This document shows positions 36,145-48,000 of a stretch of 64,000 bases of DNA, piece after piece. The first letter of the stretch is position 1, and every line of letters begins with the position of its first letter. The position numbers and the translations under genes were made by a program. Location: positions 7,262,102 through 7,326,101 of the forward strand of contig NC_136013.1 of the NCBI RefSeq assembly GCF_048128805.1, read 5' to 3'. The notes under the pieces are model-generated. The model did not search any database, was not told the origin of the DNA, and saw only the letters and a list, made by a program, of their open reading frames with translations. Source of the DNA: Centroberyx gerrardi (Eukaryota > Chordata > Actinopteri > Beryciformes > Berycidae).

Positions 36145-36638
36145 GTGTGTGTGTGTGTGTGCGTGTGTGTGTGTGTGTAAATGTGTGCGTGTGCGCGCGC
36201 ATGCGTGCTCGTGTTGGCACATGTTTTTTTTTTTGACAAGGCACGCGATTCTAGTTGGAGACAAAAACAATTTCATGCCACATATTTTATTATCCCACTT
36301 TATCACGGGGAGTTTTCCTGCTCATTACGCAGAAAACAAGCCGATGCTCTGAGATTGAGCGTTCAAAGTTATGGCAGAGAGACACAACTCTGCACAAAGC
36401 AACTGTCTCAGCGGTTAGCCGACCAACTACACAAAACTCTGAGTTATAGTGAAGCATAAAATGCAGAAAATAACTATAAATTACAGCCTTTACTGCAGGA
36501 AAAACAAGAATGATGCAACTATTTCTCAAAGAGACTGGAGTATTAACCTTACCTTTTGCATTACCATTTTATTTTAGGCTGCAATTTAGCCTAGCAAGAT
36601 CTAATGGTAAATAGGCCTAGCCTATATTTTGTGCAATG

Positions 36639-36734
<96 letters not shown>

Positions 36735-39599
36735 GAGAGAGAGAGATATCTAATGCAATAGTCATGTTGTGTCTTATATAGTAGGTATAGGCCCATAAGC
36801 TACCTGAATCTTTCCAACTGAAATTGTTTTCCCTCTAAATTTCACAACAGGTTGTCTTGCTATTCACACACGCAGATTAACTCTTGGTTATACTCTCATT
36901 ATATTTATCTGGTCTTTTTTTTTATAGCCCTAAAAAGTTGAGTGACCGTGCTTCTCCAGGTCATTTGTGTCACTGTGTCAAATATCAATCGACCTAAATC
37001 ACATATAAGCCTATTCATTTCTCGGAGCCCAAAGCCTATGGTTAACATACGGCCCATAGGCGCTGAGCAATCAGATGCGCCCATGGGACTCTCAGGTTTT
37101 TCTTTGGAAGAAGAAGTGGATCATTAAATTTAGATTTAAGGTTAATTCATGTACACAGGCGCACGGCGGCTCGGAAGTGATTCTTAATGCCTTTTTCCAT
37201 TTCTGCTTCCCAAACAGATTGAAACGATTGATACCTATAGGACGAGGCCTATATCAAACATTGTCTAAAACCGAATTTTCATAACAATAGTTATTTTAAA
37301 ATTACTTTCAATTTTGTTTTTGCTAGATTAACCTGCTTTTAAAAGGTCCAAATATTTTCATGATTTGTTTTAAACATATGGCCGTATATGACACGGTTAC
37401 AGCCTGGCATGATATAACTCAAGGTGAATCTCTGAGTTGTCCCGGCTGGGCTGAAGGTGTCAATCCACACTGGCAGCGCGAGGACGTGACCGAAATTAAT
37501 ACACTGATATAAGCTTGTTTGGCGTTGTTGCATCGCTTTTAATTATTCATTATTCTATTATGATTAACTTTTGTGTTGAATTATTTCTAGAAACATAGCG
37601 ACACATTTCACGCTGATGCAAAATAATTTTGATTAAGAAAATAGGCTGCCCAGCTGACAAGATAAAAATAAACTAATTTGATTATCAACGCGCATGGGGC
37701 TATATTAACCTTTTTAAAAAGAATACAGAATTGATCGTATGTAGGCCTAATATCTACATTAAATTATAGTGTGGTAAGACAATTTTTTTAAATGGATGAT
37801 AGGCCATACACAACAAGGTAAACGTAGGCTATACACAGTTATGTAGGCTATGTAGGTATGTATGTAGCCTATGTATCGATGTATGTATGTGTATGTATGT
37901 ATGTGTATGTATGTATGTATGCATGTATGTATGTATGTGTGTGTGTGTGTGTGTGCATGTGTGTGTGTATATGTATGTGTGTTACCTACCTATTATCAGA
38001 AGGAAGTGTGATAATGTTTAGAAAACGTTTAATGAGAAAAGAATGTTACTTTATTTTTTTTAACATAGCTTAAAGCCTGTCTGCCATTTTTTGTAAAGTA
38101 AGCTGCAGTATGATTGGATCAAGCAAAGGCCCCAGCACCCACAAACACTGACAGGCACCCACAGACACCCACCCAGACACCCACAGACACCCACAGTCAC
38201 CCACAGACACCCACAGACACACACAGACACACACAGGCACGCGTCCACACAGTTTATTTCTACATAGTTGCGTGTTATAATCACCATAAATGTCAGTTCG
38301 GTGTATCATTTTTTTGAAGAAATAGCCGTTGACTATACCGGCCAAGCAAGTCTAGGCAAATAAGACACAGAAACAGAAAAGATCTCAATTGTAGAAATGA
38401 TTCTCAGTAGTCATGGACCACCCAGGGATAGAAATTCAGCCTCACTGTTGAAATGCTTTGGTGAATTCCACAAGTTAAGTTTTGTCGCTGCGCCAGAAAA
38501 GCAAAGCCCATTCATGCTTCGAACCCTATGCTTGCCTCATTCTCTATCATATTTCCCCTCTTCCTGCCTTTTCACTCTCAATCTCTCATGACATCTGTTT
38601 TGTGGCGCCCCCAACCACCCTGTCTCCCATCGTCTGGCATGGTATATCACCTCCGCTGGAGGAAAGTCCACTTTTAACAAAACAACAGTCTTACATACAG
38701 ATGGACAGTCATGCGTTTGTGAATTTACACAATGGGTTTTGTATATGTTTAGTAAGTTCCAGGGTCCGGAGAGTTACTCGGCACATAATTGTGCATGCAG
38801 ACTTTAAGCAAAATTGGGAAAAATGAGGTTTTCGTGCGGCATCTGCTATATCCAAGTTAAGTCTCTGCTGTTTATAACGGCACCGTATTTTCCTCTGCAC
38901 TTTTCCTTTCACTTTCCTCTCCCTCCTCTATACTTTGCTCACCTTTACACATTACTGCAGCTCAGCCACATTGTGTGTGTCTACCTGGGTTGCAGTCACT
39001 TCAGTTTCAATTAACTCAACTGAGACTGACTTAGTTTGTAGATAAAGATGATTCAGGTCTCCTTTCTCAAACATTTTTCAATAGACTACAAGCTCTACTA
39101 CTAGCTCTACAACTCTTTCTATAGCAAAGAATGGCCTGTTTTTGAATTCTGAAGAAAACCCTCTTACTGAATTGACTGAATTGGTAGTAAAATGACTCCT
39201 GCCCTGATGTCTACTCCAAGCAGGGAGCCAGTACAAAGAAGCTCCTCTTAACCGCCTATAATCAGTGACCTTTCAGACCTGTAATGCAGAGCTTCACCTA
39301 ATCTTCTCCCTGTTCCCCGCTCTCTCTCTCTCTCTCTCTCTCAGACGCCGAATGGATTGCCCACAGTGAACAGCTATGTCACAGCGCCCAGCATCCCTCC
39401 CTACCACCAACCCACCCAAGTGTCGCCCTACATGGGGTACAGCGCCACCACGTCGGCCTATGTGACCGGACCCACATGGCAGCCAGCCAGTGGCAGTGCT
39501 CTATCTCCCCACAGCTGTGACATCGCCACCCCTCTGGCCTTCAAGAGTATGACAGCCAACCGTGACGCCATTCACCCAGTCACCGCCTCAGCACTGTAA
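31154..39599 (+). CDS. pax9: pax9 paired-box transcription factor (four coding exons)
   Basis: Pax1/9-subgroup paired-domain factor needed for pharyngeal pouch, tooth, palate and sclerotome development; nuclear DNA binder. Exons are 31154-31157, 31877-32491, 34842-34981 and 39345-39599. All introns are GT-AG and all junctions stay in frame; the joined CDS is 1014 nt, 337 aa (human 341). Exon 1 gives only ATG+G, and splicing to AGCCAGCC yields the conserved N-terminus [13 protein letters not shown]. The paired domain is at residues 4 to about 130 (PAI and RED subdomains; [51 protein letters not shown]). The octapeptide HSVTDILG, a Groucho contact, is at about 191-198. There is no homeodomain, as expected for this subgroup. 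The Ser/Pro/Tyr-rich transactivation tail ends HPVTASAL. An apparent ATG at 31867 in frame with exon 2 is intronic. Divergent from nkx2.9 and convergent with slc25a21. Confidence 0.98.
31158..31876 (+). other. pax9 intron 1 (719 bp)
   Basis: GTAAGT...CCAG. It is T-rich, with a short GT run near 31530. No repeat copy or extra exon seen. Confidence 0.85.
31877..32491 (+). CDS. pax9: pax9 coding exon 2 (paired domain and octapeptide)
   Basis: 615 nt between AG at 31875-31876 and GTAAGC at 32492. It encodes codon 2 to the first base of codon 207: the complete paired domain and the octapeptide HSVTDILG. Confidence 0.97.
33731..33776. repeat. (AC)n microsatellite, pax9 intron 2
   Basis: About 23 perfect units. 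Confidence 0.95.
34128..34440. repeat. Dispersed DNA-transposon-like repeat, copy 2 (pax9 intron 2)
   Basis: Begins ACGCTGCAAAAAAATGTCC and runs to TTTTAACAAGT, then an A-rich tract at 34296-34352 and ggcagatcactccaag. Related to the copy at 363-530. Confidence 0.5.
34842..34981 (+). CDS. pax9: pax9 coding exon 3
   Basis: 140 nt after the acceptor ttttgccccccag. The phase-1 join makes Ile207, then [14 protein letters not shown] and LEPEAKYTQ, matching Pax9 orthologues. The donor is GTAAAA. Confidence 0.95.
36111..36178. repeat. (GT)n microsatellite, pax9 intron 3
   Basis: Nearly pure GT with single-base interruptions, running into a GCGCGC patch at 36194-36200. Confidence 0.95.
36641..36746. 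repeat. Compound (GT)n(GA)n microsatellite, pax9 intron 3
   Basis: About 24 GT units (36641-36688) directly followed by about 29 GA units (to 36746). Confidence 0.95.
37855..37983. repeat. (TATG)n / (GT)n compound array, pax9 intron 3
   Basis: TATG, TGTA and GTGT units mixed over about 125 bases. Confidence 0.9.
38131..38240. repeat. Minisatellite, 10-bp CCCACAGACA unit, pax9 intron 3
   Basis: Tandem ACCCACAGAC units with minor variants decay into ACACAGAC at the right end. No spacer/repeat alternation, so it is not a CRISPR array. Confidence 0.9.
39321..39342 (+). repeat. (TC)11 microsatellite forming the pax9 exon 4 polypyrimidine tract
   Basis: Eleven TC units directly abut the acceptor AG at 39343-39344. 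Confidence 0.95.
39345..39599 (+). CDS. pax9: pax9 coding exon 4 (C-terminus)
   Basis: 255 nt starting [12 protein letters not shown], phase 0, ending HPVTASAL then TAA at 39597-39599. Its acceptor polypyrimidine tract is a (TC)11 microsatellite. Confidence 0.97.
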   Translation, partial: TPNGLPTVNSYVTAPSIPPYHQPTQVSPYMGYSATTSAYVTGPTWQPASGSALSPHSCDIATPLAFKSMTANRDAIHPVTASAL

Positions 39600-40400
39600 A
39601 GTCAGCTACACCGACAGACAGAGACGGGAGGGAGGGAGACGGGAGGGGGCAGACGGCGGGGACAGAGGACACGAGTCTGTCCCCTCTGGCCTGCATCACC
39701 TCATCGCCGCCGCCTCCTTTGTGTTCCTGTGCAGGACTCGGCCCCGGGACCCATATTTGTGGTGTTCTCCTCCACACACTCTGTATGTGACCCCCTGACG
39801 CCAGCTAGACAGTCAGGCCAAAGAGACATGGGGGAAACAGTCTGTCAATTTGTACTACAAACTCGTGTTGTTTTCTGAAAGAACTTGCAGGACAGGACAG
39901 GTGTATTGAAGGACTGATATGACTGCTACTATGATGAGGACACTTTGCCATCCATCTTCACAATTCCTCTTTACTGCACACTTCTGCAAATGTCTTTGGG
40001 GAAAATGGGGTAACGTATGACTTCATGAATAAGCAATCACAGAAGAGGGAAAAAAGTTTGCATTTAAGTGTTTCAGGGTGCTTATTATTTGCTATTGTTT
40101 TTTAATGTTTGTATGCTTTTTTTTGTCTATGTTTTGATAAAAGTAAGTGTCTTATGGAGCATTGTTTTTTCCCCACTTCTCTAAAAATGTAGCCTATGCA
40201 AGAGCTCCCAAGAGAAGTTAACATAATGTTTATTTATTAGACTAAGGTACGTTGAATGAAGTGCAATTCGCCTCACAGACAGCATGGGAATCTCCACGCA
40301 CATTTAGACAAAATTGGCATTGGTCTGATGTTGGAGTCTATAGCATTAACAGTTGAGCTGCACAGTTCCAAATGTTGCACAATGAAATTGAATGTATCTT

Positions 40401-41019
40401 ATTAAATTGTTTGGCTGTTATTGGTCTTTCTGAACTTTGCCAGTTGTTTGGGGAATTTTTAACACTTTTGACTGTGACAAGAAAGACATCATATGTACAC
40501 CTTTACAACTAAAATATTTAATTGCTTTCTTTATGCAACTGTAGCTATGTCAAATTAGCCTACTTGCCTGTTTTACATGAGCAGGAAACTGCATCATGGG
40601 TATATACGCAAACATACCATGCAAGCAGAGGATTTGCAAAAGAAAGGTGTAGTAATTCAAGATTTTAATTTTAATTTCATTTCAAAAAAATATTATGTGC
40701 GTGCTCATACAAAGCCCATATGTTCCACTGCCATGCGCCCCACTAGGTTCATCAAAAACACTTTGTACACACAGAGTCTATTTGACATGACCTGCTGCAC
40801 TGTGTGGTAGGCCTAATTGCCACCAGTTAAAAAAAAATGCCTTTTAAGAATTTCGAGCATTAAAAAGAACATGGATCACTGACATATCTTCTCACCTCAT
40901 TAAACGTGGCCCTTAATATATCCACAACATGCCTGTCCGACTTCTGGCATTTCCAAGCTGGAGTCGGCCTACAGGAGATGGGCCGGTCAGACTTATAGGA
41001 CTTCATGATTTTAAATAAA
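40401..41019 (+). terminator. Candidate pax9 poly(A) signals
   Basis: ATTAAA at 40401-40406 and AATAAA at 41014-41019 lie 0.8 and 1.4 kb past the pax9 stop. Either could end a long 3' UTR; the sequence alone does not decide. Confidence 0.35.
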
Positions 41020-43617
41020 TTGTCAAAGATATATTGTAGTAATCCTACAATAATTTTATAGGTTTAAATTTATTTTCACTTTTAAATTTATTTTATGGTA
41101 GGCCTGACAGGCATTTTATGTTCAGGGTGAAGTCATGACAACCATAATATCTTACTAAAACCCAGTAATATTTCTGAAATACAAAACCACAAAATGACCT
41201 AATGTTACTGTTTATTCTTGGACATGAATGTAGCCTAAGCCTTCAGTAAATGTCTCATAGGTTAATGGTATAATTTGGAAAGGCCTACTATAATTCGTAA
41301 ATATAAGTGAGGGGCTTGCGACATTAATTTAAAATTTAAACTATTTTGAAACAGGCATATGTCTATCTTTGCAGTTGTATTTAGGTGTATGTAAAATATA
41401 CAGTAAATCAAAACATAATTGTTACATTAAAACAAGACATCTGTGTACTGGGGACTCTCATCAGGCTCCTGAGGTGAGGTTGAGTCAACTTTGCATGCAG
41501 AGTGACACAAATAGGGCTCATTTGACTGTGGTCTCCTAGGTCATCAGGCATCTGACCCAAATTCTACTCTCAGCGGCCACTTTTCCACCAAAGGGCCAAA
41601 TAGGGCATGTCAGGGCCAACTCAACATGTTCATTACACGAGAAGAAAAGCACATAGCCCAGTTGACAAATAACATGTTGCAAAAATGATGCTAAATACTT
41701 CCAGAATGCTGTTTTGGGGGAAAAATGTAGTGACATAAATTATGAGTAAGTCCGGCAAGCCCTGTCTAGCCCAGGCGATTCAGTCCTGTACAAACTGGGC
41801 ATCAGTGTGGAAATGAGGTTGCAGATATAGCTTTATAAAATTACTCTCCAGCTCTTTTACATAGAGGCTGACGGGACGGCTGCTTTAGTCATGGCCCCAA
41901 GTTCCCCATTCCTCCTGTGTTACAGCATAAACAGTCCCTCCGTGCGAGAGTGTCAACAGTCCTCCCCACGCAGGGGCTGATTTGACTTGGAAAGCACTCT
42001 CCCCCGCATCCAGTGGTCACGGACCGTTGCTCAGGGATCGTAGTGTTTCTTTGACCGTATGTGAACCACATCACAGGGACGTGATGATCATACACTCACT
42101 GTACCAGCCAACCCTCACGGCCACCCCTACCATCCACCATCCATCACGTAAATGATAGTTACAACCAACTCTCTGTCGTTAAAGTTCTTAGGACAAGAGT
42201 GGCATGAAAAAGTCGTTACATGCCCTCTGTTTTTTACTCCAGCCTACACACAAGGCTGCACAACTTTTCCTTTCAACTAGCTACATGAACTCGGTACACA
42301 TCAGCCCTGTCCTGTTAGTCTCCTCTGACTCATACAACAAAATTAAAGTGTGGTTGTCTTAATTGACACCAGTATTTAAAAAATAGGAACAGTGTGTTTT
42401 CTAGACAGGAGAAATAGTTTCTCGAAAGCCTAATAATGTGTCTAATGTTGGTCAACTTTATGGAAGTGAGGTCTAAAGGCGTAGTTTTAAAAATAGGGGC
42501 AAACACGTGTTTATAATTAATGATGTTGAGTCTGACTTCAGTGTCATATGGTTATCTTTACTTCTCCACATGCAATCAGAAACAAGACAGGCTTTTCCAG
42601 AGTAACACAGAGCAGGGTATGTAACACTACGTGAATACACGACTTTATGTATGTTCTTGCTCACTGGAAGACTTTTAAAAGAAGCTGACAACAGCCAGAA
42701 TGTTTTCTCAATGCCTTAAAACAGCAACGTTGAACACACAGGTGAGTAAAACCTTTTAAAAATCAGCCGTGCTCGGAAAATCACCGCATGTCTGGTTCCT
42801 CGTCTTCGGTATGTATGCATGTGCGTGTGCCTTCCAATCATACGAACATGAAACACCACCTTCACACTTACTATGAATCCTGGGCTTATTAGTACATATT
42901 AATCATTACGTTTCACCGTGGCTCCATGGGAAAAGACAGGTACAGCCATGTCCTGATTACATGCCTGTCAAAGCGGAGCCAAGGAATGGAAATGTTAAGG
43001 GCGAGGATGAGGAATATATGTGGGATGGGGGTAAGAAAAGGAGGAAAAGGGGACCTGGCTACTGAAGATTTATGATCGGCGCGGTGTGTAGGGAATTCAG
43101 GTGAAGGGTGGTTCTGTTGCTTAGCTACCACCAATACATGCTGCACATGTTACAAGCTGTCAAGTCTGAAACAAACATACGCATTCACCACTCCATTACG
43201 GAGAAGACAGGTTAAGCGCTTACAATTCCATCAGTCTGCAAGCCACAGTTGTTAGTCTATCACCACGGGCCTCTGGGCAAAAAACCAGGAGCCTTTCCAT
43301 TTTGGCAGAGCGCAACTCCCACATTAATGATGACTGTCAAATGCCAACGTGGCTCAGTACAACCTACTGCTCTCTACCAGATGAGGTGAAGGTGGGTTTC
43401 GTACAGAACAGCCTCTACCCCGGGGCTGAGCAACAGGTGTGTGTGTGTTTGCATGTGTGCTAGGCCTAGGGTGTGCATATTTGTGTAAGAGATAGATCGG
43501 CACAGGGAGAGAATGTGTGCGGTAACCTCCATTCCTCAGTCGCATTTGACTTTCTTGAGCTTGTTGTTTTAGCTTGCGCTAAGCTATGCTGAGGTACTGA
43601 TTCTCTCTCTCTCTCCC

Positions 43618-43654
<37 letters not shown>

Positions 43655-44840
43655 ACTGACACTCGGTTGGCTAATACAACCGCCATGGCTGACAGGTTCT
43701 CAAACAACAGTGGGCTCTAATGGGGGGAAAGAAGAGGTGGAGGGAGAAGCGGCAAACTGAAGGAAAGTGATATGCTTATAACATCGCCATGTTGAAATGC
43801 TCCCAGAGAACACAAACACACAGCAACACACACATTTATAGGACACACAAGTGCATGCATGTACACACACACACACAAAAATTACAAATCAGAGTTCAAT
43901 TTTCTTTTAATTCATTTGTTACCAATACATGCAAGTAACTTTCCATAAATGCTCAAATGTTTTCCATTTAAAAAAGGTCTACATTGAAATGTAAAAGTCA
44001 GGTTAACAAAATTTCTTCACATAAAAGTCATAGCCAATAAACGCTTGAAATCTATGGATTTTACATATATCCATAACATGTCAAAGTAATTTTCAATTAA
44101 TAAAGACTGGAAATTTGTATAGAGTACATAAAAATATCAGTCATGCATAATGAGTACATGAAATAATCTCCACAATAGTCCTTAACAATAACACTGTATG
44201 GGAATTATTAGGGACCGTTGTAACCGTTTGGTTTGTTTCCATATGATGTCAGGCTCAGTACTGTGGGTGTGATCACTGAGTCTATATTTGTGTTCATGTA
44301 TGCGTGAATGAGTGTGTACATATCTGTGCCTTTGTGTACATACAAAAATATATATGTATGTTCCTCCTTTACCGTGTGCCAATGTGCATACAGACATGTG
44401 TGCGTCAGGCCTTTGCTGCGGTGTGTGTGCAGTGTGTTGTCTGCATGCTGCTCGTTGTCTGTTGCTGACCTCAAAAGCTGCTTCTTGATGAGCAGGTTTA
44501 CATTAAGATGTGTGTGATGTTTGATGGAGACGGATGATCCAGCAGAGGTGTGGTCATCTTAATTCAATACGTACTGTGCAGCTGTGTACTGATTATCTCT
44601 TCTCAACTGCCCTGTCGTGATGTAAACATGCCTGTTAGCGTTTTACTTCATTTTAATTTTTTCTTGCCATGCAGTCTGAACTGAGTACCAACACTTATGG
44701 TCCAAAGAAGCTATTAAAAACCTGTTGTATAATTAAAAAAATATATTTTGTCAACCTGCAAATAATGTGGCTTTTCTTCATCCCTGATAAACTGACTTAG
44801 ATGGAGATGTAGGTTTTTCCTCAGATAGCTGCACTACAAG
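41020..44840. other. Interval between pax9 and slc25a21 3' ends
   Basis: No gene recognised. It contains the CT/AG hairpin at 43602-43650, short CA runs near 43860-43880, and ordinary AT-rich sequence. Confidence 0.6.
43602..43650. repeat. (TC)n-CCCC-(AG)n inverted microsatellite
   Basis: A CT run is directly followed by an AG run, so the strand can fold back into a near-perfect hairpin. Confidence 0.9.
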
Positions 44841-44844
44841 ATAT

Positions 44845-44850
44845 TTTATT
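44845..44850 (-). terminator. Candidate slc25a21 poly(A) signal
   Basis: Minus-strand AATAAA about 170 bases past the stop. It would leave roughly 3.8 kb between this and the farther pax9 poly(A) candidate. Confidence 0.4.
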
Positions 44851-45021
44851 AAAATGCTCGTTTGGTATGGTCACATGGTCACATTTTGAGGGGGTATGAT
44901 GCATAATAGTAGTGTGCATACTAAGTAAAAAAACAACAACTTTGGTCTGTAATTAGTGGGATCAGTCGAGGGTGTGAGGTAAGATCCATAAGGCACTCTG
45001 GTGGGTTTCCTTTCTCAACCT

Positions 45022-45083
45022 TTACCAGTTCCTCTGCAGCCATCCGGACACGTATTCATAGACCAGCAGCATCACTGCCCCAC
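45022..45083 (-). CDS. slc25a21: slc25a21 last coding exon (residues 280-299)
   Basis: 62 nt, GAVMLLVYEYVSGWLQRNW, then TAA at 45024-45022. Last transmembrane helix of the carrier. Confidence 0.95.
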
Positions 45084-48000
45084 CTGTAACCCAACAGAAG
45101 AGGAGAGATACAGTGAATGTATCTTTATTCCCATAATCAGGGTGGGCTACCCCACCTAAAGGAGCTGTCCCCCCACCTAAAATAATATCCTTTGTATTGG
45201 TTCCAATGGAATTGTGACTAAGATGACTAAGCACTAAGATGCTTTGGGAAATCCTGACTAACTATTACTACTAATTATTATCAAACTGATTATCAGAGAT
45301 TTGATGGGTATACAAAAATAATGATTTCAATTATCTTTCCAACTCAAACACCAATTATCCAAACAATCTCAAAGTCAGTTATTAACTGAACTTAGTGCTG
45401 AACCACCTCTGTTGTAACAACTAGTCAGTGATAATGAGGAAGTTTTTAATATCATTATGAGAAACAAATGAATGTTTTTTATTTTACCTGGTCCAAGCCT
45501 CATTATCTTGGGCACCAACCCCTTGTAGAGAGCCAAGTACCTGGAGAAAGTGAAAGGAAACATGATGTTACTGTTGCACAAACACTACACGAAATACTAT
45601 GGAATGGTTAACTGTAAATTATGTCAAGATTTCAATTTTGGCGTAGACTGTGTTTATAATTAATGTGTGTGTCTGTAATAGTGTGCCTGCATGTGCGTGT
45701 GTGTGTGTGTGTGTGTATGCATAGGCTGGCATAGCTGCAGAGAGTGGAGGTGAGTATCTGCCTGCCTGCCTGCCTGTCTGCCTGTCTGTCTGTCTGGCAG
45801 CCTGCCTGTCTCTCACCCCAGTCAGGTACAGAGAGCGGTCTAACGGCCAGTGTTGGCGTGTACCTGCCCCTTAATGCGTTCAAGGTGATCAGTGGCTGGC
45901 CGCCTCCGCCTCGTGCTCCCCGTCCCGCTCCCTGCCCCCGCCACTGATGGCGTTAATAAGGCTCGACCCACTTCCTCCCTGGCCCTCTGTCTGATTAGAT
46001 TGACCCGTGGAGCGCCGCGCGGCTCGTTAGGGCCTGCTTAACGACGTCTCCCATAGGGACCACTAATTAGCTGGGACTGTGTTGTGTTAGAGCAGGGGAC
46101 TGGATGTGGCGGAGGGGGCACCCTTTCTGCACCCCTGCAAAGACAACGTTTTCAGTGCCGTTCCTGCAGCAGCAGCCCCCACGGCTCCTGTGTCCACTAA
46201 CTACAAACATCTCGCTGGCCCTTGTCTAGCGTGGCTGCATGGGGGAAAGTGGAAAGCCTAAGGCAATTGCTAACATAACACTAGATCTTTCCTTGAAGCT
46301 TCAATTTAGACCTGTCATCCTTAGAGCCTTGGAAATATGTTAACATTTACTGTACAACTGACAGACTGCAGAAATGTATGATCACACACAAGAGAATATA
46401 GCCCAGCACTGATTTCTGAACGTAACGTCACTATATTGTTTCCATTCATCAGAAAACAGCTTACATCAAGTTATGCATACACTTCCCCTGTAGTTAGAGT
46501 GGGAAATTCACACCACACACTAGCCAATTCCTGGTAACTTCTGGCTGTTACTGGTACATTTGTCTTCTCTAACAGCCACACTGGCAGATATCCAATAATC
46601 AACTGCTAGTGAAACAGACAACAACCCCCGCCCCCCCCCCCACGCATGAGAATCCCCCCTCCCCCGGTCCTTACCCCTCCTCCCGGTACACCAGGGCCAT
46701 GGTCTGGAAGCAGGTGCGGTACTTGATCTCTCCTGGTACCGGCTGGGGGCCTTGGATGCGGCTCTTGGCCACGTCGAAGGGAATGTTCACACAGGAGGAG
46801 ATGGTGCCGGATACCAGGCCGATGGTAAACTTCCTCAGGAACTCGAGTCCAGGATCCTGGAGAGGAGAGACGGGACAAAAGTGAAAAACAGAGATACCTT
46901 TACTACGGCTGTTTCTGTGGCGTCTATGTATGTGTGGCATATCTGTATTCTACGCGTCATTTCTGGAGAGGACCTCAGATGATAAATTTGGTTATATATG
47001 TAGTATCAAAACAAAAATACGACAGCAATTAAAACTTATAGGGATACCAGCAATAGAGAGAAAGACGTGGGTTTGATAAAAAAGTGGGAGACAGTATGTG
47101 TATACGCATGAGAGCGAAAGTGAGGGAGAGCACGAGGGGGCTTGTGCATATGATTGCAAAGCTGGCATGAAAGCCCTGATCATTTTATGGTAGCGGGGGG
47201 CAGATTAGTGCTTCCTGACTGAGCTGCGGCTTTCTGATTGGCTGAACAGAAGCACATGTTCTTTGGGGAGCCAAGAGAGAGGATTTATAAACAGGGTTCA
47301 TGCAGGCAGACTGGGGAGGCATATGGGGACAATTTGGGTAATTGGGCTGTGACTCGGCACAGGGGTATTACTGTACCAAAGAAGCCCAGACTCAGAGAGC
47401 TCTGACAGCTAATTGGCCAGGATATTTTTACAAATGACAGCAGCCTCTCTGGTCCAGGCCTTTCTCAAGCGGCTGGACACCCTGAGAGCTGAGGTAAATC
47501 AACAGCTAATCCCACTTCTTCTGTTTTTTTCAAGTGGGATGTGGGGAAGGGGGTAACATACCCGCGGCCTAAGTACACCCATCAACCCACTTCCTAACAG
47601 CCTTGAGCAAACATCTCCTCACACATTCACTTCTGAATGATGGCAGTATGCTATCTGCCCCCTCTGTGCTATTCAAATGGTGATATGAGAGAAGCCGGAG
47701 CTTGGCTGGTTGAATTTGACTACGGACACGTTTGAGTTGCAAGCTCATTGCTCATGTTGCTGACAAAAGGGCTTTGGAGCGATGCCATCATCAGCCCCGC
47801 CTGGAGCTGTCCGTGGCCACAATATTTATCCTCTCCTGCCTCGACAATGGTCATAGTCAGCCTCTCACAAACAAGCTCCATCAAACCACATACCTGAGGA
47901 TCATTCTCAAAGGCAATGACCACAATCTAAGACCAGAGCTATTTGAGTCATCCAGCCAGATCATTATAATTCACGTAGGATGGCCACTTGGTTCTCTGTG

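Larger units (their letters stand above)
34982..39344 (+). other. pax9 intron 3 (4363 bp), microsatellite-dense
   Basis: Holds a TG array (36111-36178), a compound (GT)n(GA)n (36641-36746), a TATG array (37855-37983) and a CCCACAGACA-type minisatellite (38131-38240). No coding exon recognised. Confidence 0.85.

Noticed and set aside
38131-38240. CRISPR-like tandem repeats
   Set aside because: Units are contiguous 10-mers without unique spacers, in vertebrate DNA; it is a minisatellite.
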